From positions 1-6,151 of the forward strand of contig VGOX01000149.1 of assembly GCA_016875755.1 (NCBI GenBank): DNA of 6,151 nt, in the 5' to 3' direction. Origin of the DNA: Chloroflexota bacterium (lineage in GTDB: Bacteria > Chloroflexota > Anaerolineae > Anaerolineales > Villigracilaceae). The notes beneath the pieces were generated by a model. That model ran no database searches. It saw only the letters and a program-made list of their open reading frames with translations, and had not been told where the DNA came from. Positions 1 to 5,657 of this stretch are shown piece after piece (position 1 is the stretch's first letter; each line of letters starts with the position of its first letter). A program made the position numbers and the translations under genes.

Positions 1-52
1 TTTTTGCTCCTCTTGCCTATCTTACTCCTTTCCCCAAAATCCTGACGCCCAC

Positions 53-87
53 CCGATTGCGTCGTCGCTTCGCTCCTCGCAATGACA
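53..87. repeat. Short dispersed-type palindromic repeat upstream of rpsO
   Basis: Read on the minus strand, this stretch is a variant of a short element of the type TCATTGCGAGGAGCGAAGC followed by GACGACGCAAT. From general knowledge, closely similar sequences recur between genes in many unrelated bacterial genomes. The ends form an inverted repeat: ATTGCG at 56-61 and CGCAAT at 78-83, with an imperfect interior. Only one copy lies in this window, so its dispersed nature is recalled rather than seen. It ends 4 bases before the TG of the rpsO extended -10 element and therefore occupies the place where a -35 box would be. Confidence 0.55.
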
Positions 88-90
88 TTA

Positions 91-99
91 TGGTATAAT
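91..99 (+). promoter_or_regulatory. Extended -10 promoter of rpsO
   Basis: TGGTATAAT is a perfect TATAAT hexamer (94-99) preceded by the TGn extension. No good TTGACA-like -35 box lies 16-18 bases upstream; that space is taken by the short repeat at 53-87. An extended -10 can work without a -35. Transcription would start near 106-107, giving an rpsO leader of about 80 bases. Confidence 0.6.
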
Positions 100-113
100 T
101 TTTCCTCGTGACT

Positions 114-152
114 GGTCCTGCCCTGCGGTATATCGCTGCGGGTACGGAGACC
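114..152 (+). promoter_or_regulatory. Structured rpsO leader, candidate S15 autoregulatory site
   Basis: The predicted leader can fold into two nested stems. The outer stem is GGTC 114-117 with GACC 149-152. The inner stem is 122-129 with 135-142: eight pairs, three of them G-U, with loop ATATC. The inner stem contains consecutive pairs G127-U137 and G128-C136. This is the G-U/G-C step, in the same orientation, that S15 is known to recognise in helix 22 of 16S rRNA and that several bacterial rpsO leaders copy. CCTGC also occurs twice (117-121 and 122-126), so the lower stem can slide register. The fold was made by eye; regulation by S15 is an inference. Confidence 0.4.
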
Positions 153-186
153 TGCAAAATCAATCTATAGAAAGGAAGCATACGTC

Positions 187-459
187 ATGCCGCTCGCAAA
201 AGAAGTCAAGACAAAGGCGATCGAGGATTTTCATCGCCACGAGAAGGATACCGGTTCGCCTGAAGTGCAAATCGCCATCCTGACCAACCGCATTACTCAG
301 CTCACTGAGCATCTGCGGAGCAACAAGCAGGATCAATCCTGCCGCCGCGGTCTGCTAAAACTGGTTGGCCAGCGCCGCCGGTTGCTCGCGTACTTGCGCC
401 AAAGCAATTACCAGAGCTACCTCAGCGTTACCGATCGTTTGCAGCTCCGCCGCAAATAA
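187..459 (+). CDS. rpsO: 30S ribosomal protein S15
   Basis: S15 binds the central domain of 16S rRNA, at helix 22 and the adjacent three-way junction, early in 30S assembly. The 90-residue length is the family norm. Recognisable family signatures are DTGSPEVQIAILTNRI at 21-36, the RRGLLKLVGQRRRLLAYLR block at 53-71 and a basic C-terminus. The ATG at 187 is supported by AAGGAAG at 172-178, 8 bases upstream. The usually near-invariant DHHSRRGL loop reads DQSCRRGL (residues 49-56), while the conserved His42 and Asp49 are kept. In the family this loop contacts the G-U/G-C motif of the rRNA. The gene precedes pnp, as in E. coli and many other bacteria. It has its own promoter and leader, and may be co-transcribed with pnp past the palindrome at 476-504. 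Identification is secure. Confidence 0.97.
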   Translation: MPLAKEVKTKAIEDFHRHEKDTGSPEVQIAILTNRITQLTEHLRSNKQDQSCRRGLLKLVGQRRRLLAYLRQSNYQSYLSVTDRLQLRRK

Positions 460-475
460 AATAGTACGTCGATTT

Positions 476-504
476 GTAGGGACACAGCGGCGCTGTGTCC
501 CTAC
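476..504. repeat. Perfect 29-base palindrome after rpsO
   Basis: Two perfect 14-base arms (GTAGGGACACAGCG and its reverse complement) flank a single central G. The element starts 16 bases after the rpsO stop codon. In RNA it would form a very stable hairpin with a small loop. No T-run follows on either side, so it is not a canonical Rho-independent terminator. It could act as a 3' stability or processing hairpin or a partial attenuator for rpsO, comparable in position to the rpsO-pnp hairpin of E. coli. Its shape (short, GC-rich, perfect, intergenic) also fits a dispersed palindromic repeat family, but only one copy is seen here. Confidence 0.75.
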
Positions 505-508
505 CTTG

Positions 509-514
509 TATAAA
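509..514 (+). promoter_or_regulatory. Candidate -10 element of a pnp promoter
   Basis: TATAAA matches the -10 consensus at five of six positions and sits between rpsO and pnp. Start of transcription is expected near 520-522, which coincides with the first base of the long hairpin at 521-575. No convincing -35 box exists; the spacing falls inside the palindrome at 476-504. Many bacteria have a separate pnp promoter in this interval, which supports the call, but the sequence signal alone is modest. Confidence 0.35.
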
Positions 515-520
515 CCCGCA

Positions 521-575
521 GTCAGGAATTGAATAGCGCGAACAACCTGGTTGTTCCCACTCTTCAGTCCCTGAC
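521..575 (+). promoter_or_regulatory. Long nested hairpin in the pnp leader
   Basis: Bases 521-533 pair with 563-575: 12 pairs of 13, with one A/C mismatch at 527/569 and one wobble at 529/567. A symmetric 6x6 internal loop follows. The apical stem is a perfect DNA palindrome, GAACAACC 540-547 and GGTTGTTC 549-556, giving seven base pairs and a CTG triloop in RNA. In E. coli the pnp leader carries a long stem-loop that RNase III cuts and PNPase then acts on, repressing its own synthesis. This structure is in the right place for a similar role. The pairing is seen in the sequence; the function is inferred. Confidence 0.55.
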
Positions 576-631
576 CCAAGGCGGGAAGTTTATTGGGCGG
601 ATTCCATTGTTCCCCCAACAGGAGATATAAA

Positions 632-2896
632 ATGAATTTCGAAGGTAAAAAGTTTACGACTGTCGTTGGCAACAAGACAGTCACCATCGAGACGGGTCGT
701 TTGGCTGGACAAGCTGGCGGCGCACTCACACTCGGTATCGAAGATGCGATTGTGTTTGCCTCTGCCACCATGGGCGGCGTGCGCGACGGCATCGATTTCT
801 TCCCGCTTAGCGTGGAATATGAAGAGCGTTTGTACGCGGGCGGAAAAATCCCCGGTTCGTTCTTCCGTCGTGAAGGACGCGCTTCGACCGAGTCGATTCT
901 CACTGCGCGCCTGACTGACCGGCCCTTGCGTCCGCTCTTTCAAGACGGAATGCGCAATGAAGTGCAGGTCATCATGTACTCATTCTCATCCGATGGCGTA
1001 AATCCGCTGGACATTCTGGCGATCAACGCTGCCTCTGCAGCCATCATGATCTCGGACATCCCATGGGGTGGCCCCGTGGGTGCTGTCCGCATCGGACGTG
1101 TGAACGGCGAGTTCGTGGTCAACCCGACCTTTGCTGAAATCGAGGCGTCAGATCTTGATCTGCGCATTGCCGGCACCAAGGATGCGATCCTTATGGTGGA
1201 ATGCGGCGCGAACGAAATCCCCGACGATGTGATGGTGGAAGCGCTGGAACTGGGTCACAAATCCATGCAGCCATTGATCGACTTGCAACTGCAAATGGCT
1301 GCGGAAATTGGCAAGCCGAAGCGCGAAGTCAAGTTGTACCTTCCAAGCGAAGAAGTAAAGAAGAAAGTTTTCGACCGCGTCAGCGGACCTATGAATGACC
1401 TGCTCGATAAACCACTTTCCAAAGTGGAGTTCTACAGCGGCATGACTGCCATTAAGGAAGCCGCTGAAGCAGAGCTTTGCACCGTGCCTGAAGGCAGAAA
1501 CGCAACCGACTACATGGCAGTGAACGAATTTCGCGAGGGATTCGAATTGGCCGAGCAAGCCATTGTCCGCGAGCGCATTTTGGGCATGGGCAAGCGCCCC
1601 GATGGCCGCACCCCGACGGACATTCGCAAAATCTGGTGCGACGTAGGTGTCTCGCCCCGCGCACATGGTACGGGTCTGTTCACCCGCGGTGAAACCCAGA
1701 TTCTCTCGTTTGCCACACTCGGCACTTTGGGCGAAGCACAGAATTTGGATAACCTCTCCCCTAACGACTCAAAACGCTACATGCATCACTACAACTTCCC
1801 GCCGTTTTCCACGGGTGAGGTCAAGCCTCTTCGCGGACAGAGCAGGCGCGAGGTTGGGCATGGGGCGCTGGCAGAGCGTGCGCTTGAACCTGTGCTCCCC
1901 GCCGAAGAATCCTTCCCATATGCCATCCGTGTCGTATCTGAGGCGTTGTCCTCCAATGGCTCAACCTCGATGGGCTCAGTCTGCGGTTCAACCCTCGCTT
2001 TGATGGATGCAGGTGTGCCGATCAAGGCACCTGTCTCCGGTGTAGCAATGGGTCTTATCACCGATGAAACAGGACGCTACAAAATTCTCACCGACATCCA
2101 GGGAACCGAGGATCACCTCGGCGACATGGATTTCAAAGTGGCTGGAACTGCGGCAGGCATTACCGCCCTGCAAATGGACATCAAGATCAGCGGATTGAGC
2201 ACGCAGATGATGAAAGAAGCGCTCGAGCAAGCCCGCACAGCACGCATGTCCATTATGGAAAAAATGCTGGCTGTTCTGGCTGAACCGCGCACGGAATTGA
2301 AACCGCACGCTCCACGCATCATCACTGTTAAAATTCCGATCGATAAGATCGGCGCACTGATCGGACCTGGCGGCAAGAACATCCGTGCCTTGCAGGAAGA
2401 AACAGGCGTAAAAATCGATATTGAAGAAGACGGCACCGTGTACATCGCTTCCACCAGCGCGGAAGGTGCAAAAATTGCAAAAGAACGCATTGAAGGACTG
2501 AGCGAAAGCGCAACCGTTGGCAATATCTATACCGGCAAGGTTGTGCGCATCGAAGCCTTCGGCGCATTCATAAACATCATGCCCGGCATTGATGGTCTTG
2601 TACACATCTCCCAGTTGGACAGCGAACGCGTCAACTCCGTTGAGGACGTTTGTGCGCTCGGCGACGAATTGACCGTGATGGTGACAGATGTTGACCCGCA
2701 GGGCAAGATCCGTCTCTCACGTCAAGCCGTGCTCGAAGGCTGGTCTGTGGAAGAAGCCCGCGAAAAGGATAAGGGCGGACGAAGCGGTGGCGGCGGTGGA
2801 CGTGGCGGCCCACGCGGGGGTGGCGGTGGAGACCGAGGCGGACGCGGCGGCGGTGATCGCGGACGCAGTGGCGGCGGTGACCGCAACCGCAGATAG
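632..2896 (+). CDS. pnp: Polyribonucleotide nucleotidyltransferase (PNPase)
   Basis: PNPase is a cytoplasmic trimer that degrades RNA 3' to 5' with phosphate, releasing nucleoside diphosphates, and can run in reverse to add tails. The 754 residues show the full family order. The first RNase PH-like domain is at about 10-145, with FFRREGR at 77-83 and RLTDRPLRPLF at 93-103. A helical linker follows at about 240-320. The catalytic RNase PH-like domain is at about 325-550, with SNGST at 441-445 for phosphate binding and EDHLGDMDFK at 493-502. Asp494, Asp500 and Lys502 align with E. coli Asp486, Asp492 and Lys494. A KH domain follows at about 564-620 (GPGG loop 578-581), then an S1 domain at about 629-699. 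A glycine/arginine tail fills about 715-754. The start is ATG 632, with AGGAG at 620-624 seven bases before it; an in-frame TTG at 593 lacks such a site. All active-site residues are present, so the enzyme should be functional. Confidence 0.98.
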   Translation: MNFEGKKFTTVVGNKTVTIETGRLAGQAGGALTLGIEDAIVFASATMGGVRDGIDFFPLSVEYEERLYAGGKIPGSFFRREGRASTESILTARLTDRPLRPLFQDGMRNEVQVIMYSFSSDGVNPLDILAINAASAAIMISDIPWGGPVGAVRIGRVNGEFVVNPTFAEIEASDLDLRIAGTKDAILMVECGANEIPDDVMVEALELGHKSMQPLIDLQLQMAAEIGKPKREVKLYLPSEEVKKKVFDRVSGPMNDLLDKPLSKVEFYSGMTAIKEAAEAELCTVPEGRNATDYMAVNEFREGFELAEQAIVRERILGMGKRPDGRTPTDIRKIWCDVGVSPRAHGTGLFTRGETQILSFATLGTLGEAQNLDNLSPNDSKRYMHHYNFPPFSTGEVKPLRGQSRREVGHGALAERALEPVLPAEESFPYAIRVVSEALSSNGSTSMGSVCGSTLALMDAGVPIKAPVSGVAMGLITDETGRYKILTDIQGTEDHLGDMDFKVAGTAAGITALQMDIKISGLSTQMMKEALEQARTARMSIMEKMLAVLAEPRTELKPHAPRIITVKIPIDKIGALIGPGGKNIRALQEETGVKIDIEEDGTVYIASTSAEGAKIAKERIEGLSESATVGNIYTGKVVRIEAFGAFINIMPGIDGLVHISQLDSERVNSVEDVCALGDELTVMVTDVDPQGKIRLSRQAVLEGWSVEEAREKDKGGRSGGGGGRGGPRGGGGGDRGGRGGGDRGRSGGGDRNRR
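2774..2893 (+). repeat. GGN-rich repetitive DNA coding the RGG tail of PNPase
   Basis: This low-complexity stretch encodes the last 40 residues of PNPase, almost all Gly, Arg, Asp and Ser, with RGG, RGGG and DRGG units. GGCGGCGGTGATCGC at 2846-2860 recurs 24 bases later as GGCGGCGGTGACCGC (2870-2884), a sign of repeat-driven growth by slippage. The G-rich strand is the coding strand. Family knowledge: such tails are disordered and bind RNA nonspecifically. Confidence 0.8.
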
Positions 2897-2913
2897 TCGC
2901 AAGTCGAAAATAG

Positions 2914-2948
2914 ACTTCCGAAGTCAAGACGGCTTCGGAAGTTTTTTT
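2914..2948 (+). terminator. Rho-independent terminator after pnp
   Basis: ACTTCCGAAG (2914-2923) and CTTCGGAAGT (2933-2942) are perfect reverse complements. Two further pairs (2924-2925 with 2931-2932, one a wobble) close a five-base loop. A run of seven Ts covers 2942-2948. It lies 17 bases after the pnp stop. The T-tract is directly followed by the GGAG of the prfC ribosome binding site. Confidence 0.92.
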
Positions 2949-2962
2949 GGAGTGTCATTTTG
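2949..2962 (+). promoter_or_regulatory. Ribosome binding site and TTG start of prfC
   Basis: GGAG at 2949-2952 lies seven bases before the TTG at 2960 and begins on the base after the terminator's T-tract. No in-frame ATG, GTG or TTG lies between the pnp stop and this TTG, and the conserved RF3 sequence begins about 18 residues in, so the TTG is the best start. Any transcript that carries this site from upstream must have read through the terminator. Confidence 0.8.
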
Positions 2963-4567
2963 AACGAAACTTTACCCCAAACAAAATCTACAACATCAGC
3001 CATTGCTGCACGGCGGACATTTGCGGTCATTTCGCATCCTGATGCAGGAAAGACCACACTGACCGAAAAACTACTGCTCTATGGCAACGCCATCGAACTG
3101 GCGGGCAATGTCCGCGCACGCAAAAATCAACGCGCTACCACCTCCGACTGGATGGAGATGGAACGCGAACGGGGCATTTCCATCACTTCGACGGTGCTGC
3201 AATTCCCCTATCGCGGGCATACCATCAACCTGCTCGATACACCCGGACATCAGGACTTCTCCGAAGACACCTACCGTACCCTATCGGCGGTGGACAGCGC
3301 CGTGATGGTTATCGATGCCGCCAAAGGCATAGAGCCGCAAACTCTCAAACTATTTGAGGTCTGTCGCAAGCGTGGCATTCCCATCTTCACCTTCATCAAC
3401 AAAATGGACCGTCCTGCCCGCGACCCGCTCGACCTGCTGGATGAGATCCGCAAGGTGTTGGGCATGGAACCTGTGCCGATGAACTGGCCCGTGGGCGATG
3501 GTCCGCAATTTGTGGGGGTGTATGACCGCTCTGAGAATGGCGTGTACCATTACGAACGCACCGAACGCAACGAAAAAATTGCACCAGAAATATTCGTCGG
3601 CCTGAACGACCTAGTCGAGCGAAACATTCTCTCAGCTGAGAAATTCCGTCACTTGCAGGAAACCGCTGAATTGTTGAATGAGGCGGGCGTCAGCTTCGAT
3701 CACGATGCGGTGCTCAAAGAAAAGCAAACGCCTGTCTTCTTCGGCAGCGCGCTGACCAACTTTGGCGTCCGCATGTTCCTGGATGCCTTCATCCAATTTG
3801 CACCGCCACCTCAACCCTACCTCAGTGATGCAGGCGCGGTCTCACCAGAGGACGAGGATTTTACAGGCTTCATCTTCAAAATTCAGGCGAACATGAATCC
3901 AAAGCACCGTGACAGCGTTGCCTTTCTGCGCATCTGTTCGGGAAAATTCGAGCGCGGCATGGACCTGATCCACGCACAAAGCGGCAAGACGCTCAAACTG
4001 ATGCGCCCCTACAAAGCCTTCGCCAACGAACGCGAGATCATCGACGAAGCCTTCCCCGGCGATGTGCTGGGTCTCCCGAACAATGGGATGTTTTCCATCG
4101 GCGACACACTCTGCTCTGGAAAAGCGCTTCAATTCGCGCCGATACCGAGATTTCAACCCGAGCATTTTGCCCTACTTAGAAATCTCGACGTGGGCAAGCA
4201 GAAGCAATTTTCCAAGGGACTCCAACAACTTGAAAGCGAAGGCGCCGTGCAGATACTCTACAATGTCAACGCCTTCAAACGCGAGCCGATCCTGGCAGTG
4301 GTCGGACAATTACAATTCGACGTGGTGCAGGCGCGCCTCGTATCGGAATACAACGTCAAGACCGAGTTGGAACGTCTCTCCCATTCCTTCCTGCGCTGGA
4401 TTCAGGGTGAAGACAAGGACATCGAAGCCCTGCAAAATCGCGGTGACGCCATCCTTGCACGCGACTCTCGTAATGCATGGGCGATGCTCTTCCAAACCCC
4501 GTTCCTGCTCAAGTATTACTCCGAGAAAAATCCCAACCTGAAATTTGTGGATATTTCTGAGATTTAA
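2960..4567 (+). CDS. prfC: Peptide chain release factor 3 (RF3), GTPase
   Basis: RF3 is a translational GTPase that removes RF1 or RF2 from the ribosome after peptide release and helps post-peptidyl-transfer quality control. The 535 residues compare with 529 in E. coli. GTPase motifs are visible: SHPDAGKTT at 25-33 (P-loop), RGISIT at 71-76 (switch I region), DTPGH at 93-97 (switch II), NKMD at 147-150 and GSAL at 262-265. The RF3-specific stretches SDWMEME (62-68), FKIQANMNPKHRD (306-318) and LQFDVVQARLVSEYNV (451-466) separate it from EF-G, TypA and LepA. It follows pnp by 63 bases in the same direction, behind a strong terminator, so it depends on read-through or on an internal promoter that I could not place. 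RF3 is not universal in bacteria. No key motif is missing. Confidence 0.96.
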   Translation: MNETLPQTKSTTSAIAARRTFAVISHPDAGKTTLTEKLLLYGNAIELAGNVRARKNQRATTSDWMEMERERGISITSTVLQFPYRGHTINLLDTPGHQDFSEDTYRTLSAVDSAVMVIDAAKGIEPQTLKLFEVCRKRGIPIFTFINKMDRPARDPLDLLDEIRKVLGMEPVPMNWPVGDGPQFVGVYDRSENGVYHYERTERNEKIAPEIFVGLNDLVERNILSAEKFRHLQETAELLNEAGVSFDHDAVLKEKQTPVFFGSALTNFGVRMFLDAFIQFAPPPQPYLSDAGAVSPEDEDFTGFIFKIQANMNPKHRDSVAFLRICSGKFERGMDLIHAQSGKTLKLMRPYKAFANEREIIDEAFPGDVLGLPNNGMFSIGDTLCSGKALQFAPIPRFQPEHFALLRNLDVGKQKQFSKGLQQLESEGAVQILYNVNAFKREPILAVVGQLQFDVVQARLVSEYNVKTELERLSHSFLRWIQGEDKDIEALQNRGDAILARDSRNAWAMLFQTPFLLKYYSEKNPNLKFVDISEI

Positions 4568-4573
4568 AAACCT

Positions 4574-4627
4574 AGACCGCTGACAGAAGACCGCAGACCG
4601 CTGACGCTTGTCGGCGGTCTTTTATTT
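4574..4627 (+). terminator. Rho-independent terminator after prfC with a repeated left arm
   Basis: The hairpin pairs AGACCGCTGAC (4595-4605) with GTCGGCGGTCT (4610-4620) through 11 pairs including one G-U, with loop GCTT, and runs into TCTTTTATTT (4618-4627). The same 11-base left arm occurs a second time at 4574-4584, and its first seven bases (AGACCGC) a third time at 4588-4594. Three upstream segments can therefore compete for the single right arm. The element begins 6 bases after the prfC stop. Confidence 0.88.
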
Positions 4628-4661
4628 CCACATTAATTCCGACACCTAATCTCGCATTTGG

Positions 4662-4699
4662 GGTTTCATTCTGCAACGGGGCGTAATCCCCGCAAAACC
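4662..4699 (+). promoter_or_regulatory. Small leader hairpin before the BASS gene
   Basis: CGGGG (4677-4681) pairs with CCCCG (4688-4692) around a six-base loop. GGTTT (4662-4666) pairs with AAACC (4695-4699) as an outer stem. The structure ends 6 bases before the AGGAG ribosome binding site. It does not match any riboswitch consensus I can recall. It may be only a weak local fold. Confidence 0.3.
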
Positions 4700-4717
4700 A
4701 ACCAGAGGAGATCTACC

Positions 4718-5605
4718 ATGCAAGAGAGTGTTCTTTCAACTGTCGTTCTACCGTTAGCGATCATTATCATCATGGTCACATTGGGCATGACCCTGACCAT
4801 CGCAGATTTCAAGCGGGTTGCTGCCCAGCCCAAACAAGTGCTGATCGGGTTATTGTGCCAATTGGTGCTATTGCCCGTGCTCGGATTCGTGATTGCTGGC
4901 GCGTTCTCGCTTGAACCCGTCTATGCCATCAGCATCATCTTGCTGGCAGCCGCCCCCGGGGGAGCGACCTCCAACCTCATTGTCCACGCAGCAGACGGTG
5001 ACCGCGCCCTTTCTGTCACCCTCACCGCCATCTCGAATATGCTCGCCTGGTTCACGATCCCCTTCCTGCTTGGAATCGCATACACCACCTACGGCGGCGG
5101 CGCATTGGATATTGACTTCCCCGTTGCTGATACCATGATCCAGGTTGCCGCGTTGACCGTCGTCCCCGTGCTGATCGGCATGGGCATCCGCAATTGGAAG
5201 CCAAATTTTGCCGAAAGCAGCAAACGCTGGTCGAAGATATTCGCAGGCGGATTCCTCTTTCTCGTCATTCTTGCGCTCATCATCCAAAACTGGGATGTGA
5301 TCGTCAATGACGGTCCGCGTTTTGCCCCGGCGTTCATCACACTGAACATCGCCGCGCTCGCGGTCGGGTTCATTGTGTCGCGGCTGGCAGGCATCAACGT
5401 CGTGCAGACGGGAACCATCGCCATCGAGACGGGCATCCAAAATTCCACGCTCGCCATTACCGTTGCATTGACCATCCTCAACAACAACGAGATGGCAGTC
5501 GTCCCTGGCTTATACGCCATCTGGATGTATGTGACAGGCTTCGCCCTCGCCTACTGGATGACGCGAAACGCCCCATCTGGCAGTGTTGAAGGTGCAACAG
5601 CGTAA
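4718..5605 (+). CDS. Bile acid:sodium symporter (BASS) family transporter
   Basis: This is an inner-membrane protein of 295 residues with about nine or ten hydrophobic segments (near 7-28, 38-61, 67-90, 99-121, 138-157, 175-192, 203-222, 230-254 and 260-281). Family signatures are MTLTIADF (24-31), APGGATSN (79-86) and ETGIQNSTLA (237-246). Residues that in the Neisseria BASS structure bind the two sodium ions appear to be present: Gln48, Ser85, Asn86, Ser99, Thr103, Glu237 and Gln241 (alignment by eye, from memory). The protein is thus probably a sodium-coupled transporter. The family carries bile acids, pyruvate, pantoate and other organic anions, so the substrate cannot be named. The ATG at 4718 has AGGAG at 4706-4710, seven bases upstream; an in-frame TTG at 4658 lacks this support and would add a polar, basic extension. 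Terminators on both sides suggest a single-gene transcript. Confidence 0.92.
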   Translation: MQESVLSTVVLPLAIIIIMVTLGMTLTIADFKRVAAQPKQVLIGLLCQLVLLPVLGFVIAGAFSLEPVYAISIILLAAAPGGATSNLIVHAADGDRALSVTLTAISNMLAWFTIPFLLGIAYTTYGGGALDIDFPVADTMIQVAALTVVPVLIGMGIRNWKPNFAESSKRWSKIFAGGFLFLVILALIIQNWDVIVNDGPRFAPAFITLNIAALAVGFIVSRLAGINVVQTGTIAIETGIQNSTLAITVALTILNNNEMAVVPGLYAIWMYVTGFALAYWMTRNAPSGSVEGATA

Positions 5606-5623
5606 CACGTTAGTACCAGCCCC

Positions 5624-5656
5624 AAGCGGACGGAGACAATTCTCCGTCCGCTTTTT
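5624..5656 (+). terminator. Rho-independent terminator after the BASS gene
   Basis: A perfect 13-pair stem (AAGCGGACGGAGA 5624-5636 with its exact complement 5641-5653) closes the tetraloop CAAT. The T-run covers 5652-5656. It starts 19 bases after the stop codon and is the strongest terminator in the window. Confidence 0.93.
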
Positions 5657-5657
5657 A

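Noticed and set aside
1..5. Run of five Ts at the left edge, possible tail of a terminator
   Set aside because: The hairpin that would confirm it lies outside the window.
593..631. In-frame TTG at 593 that would extend PNPase by 13 residues
   Set aside because: No ribosome binding site precedes it, the added residues do not resemble the family, and the ATG at 632 has AGGAG at ideal spacing.
1148..2605. Long open frames on the minus strand across pnp (1148-1666, 1988-2605)
   Set aside because: They mirror the codon bias of pnp, have no recognisable domains and no promoter or ribosome binding site of their own.
2776..2893. G-quadruplex in the coding strand of the PNPase tail
   Set aside because: The G-tracts are almost all of length two, with only one longer run; the amino acid repeat explains the G content.
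2722..3057. Minus-strand proline-rich frame over the end of pnp
   Set aside because: The proline runs are the reverse complement of the glycine-coding GGN repeats of the PNPase tail; the frame also crosses the terminator.
4574..4605. Repeated AGACCGC units as a mini CRISPR or tandem array
   Set aside because: Units are 7-11 bases with unequal short spacing and are explained as the arm of a terminator.
4624..4652. Possible promoter for the BASS gene (TTTCCA, 16 bases, TAATCT)
   Set aside because: Both boxes match the consensus poorly; such weak pairs are expected by chance in AT-rich gap sequence.
4658..4717. In-frame TTG at 4658 that would extend the BASS protein by 20 residues
   Set aside because: The extension is polar and basic before the first membrane helix, has no ribosome binding site, and the ATG at 4718 has a strong one.
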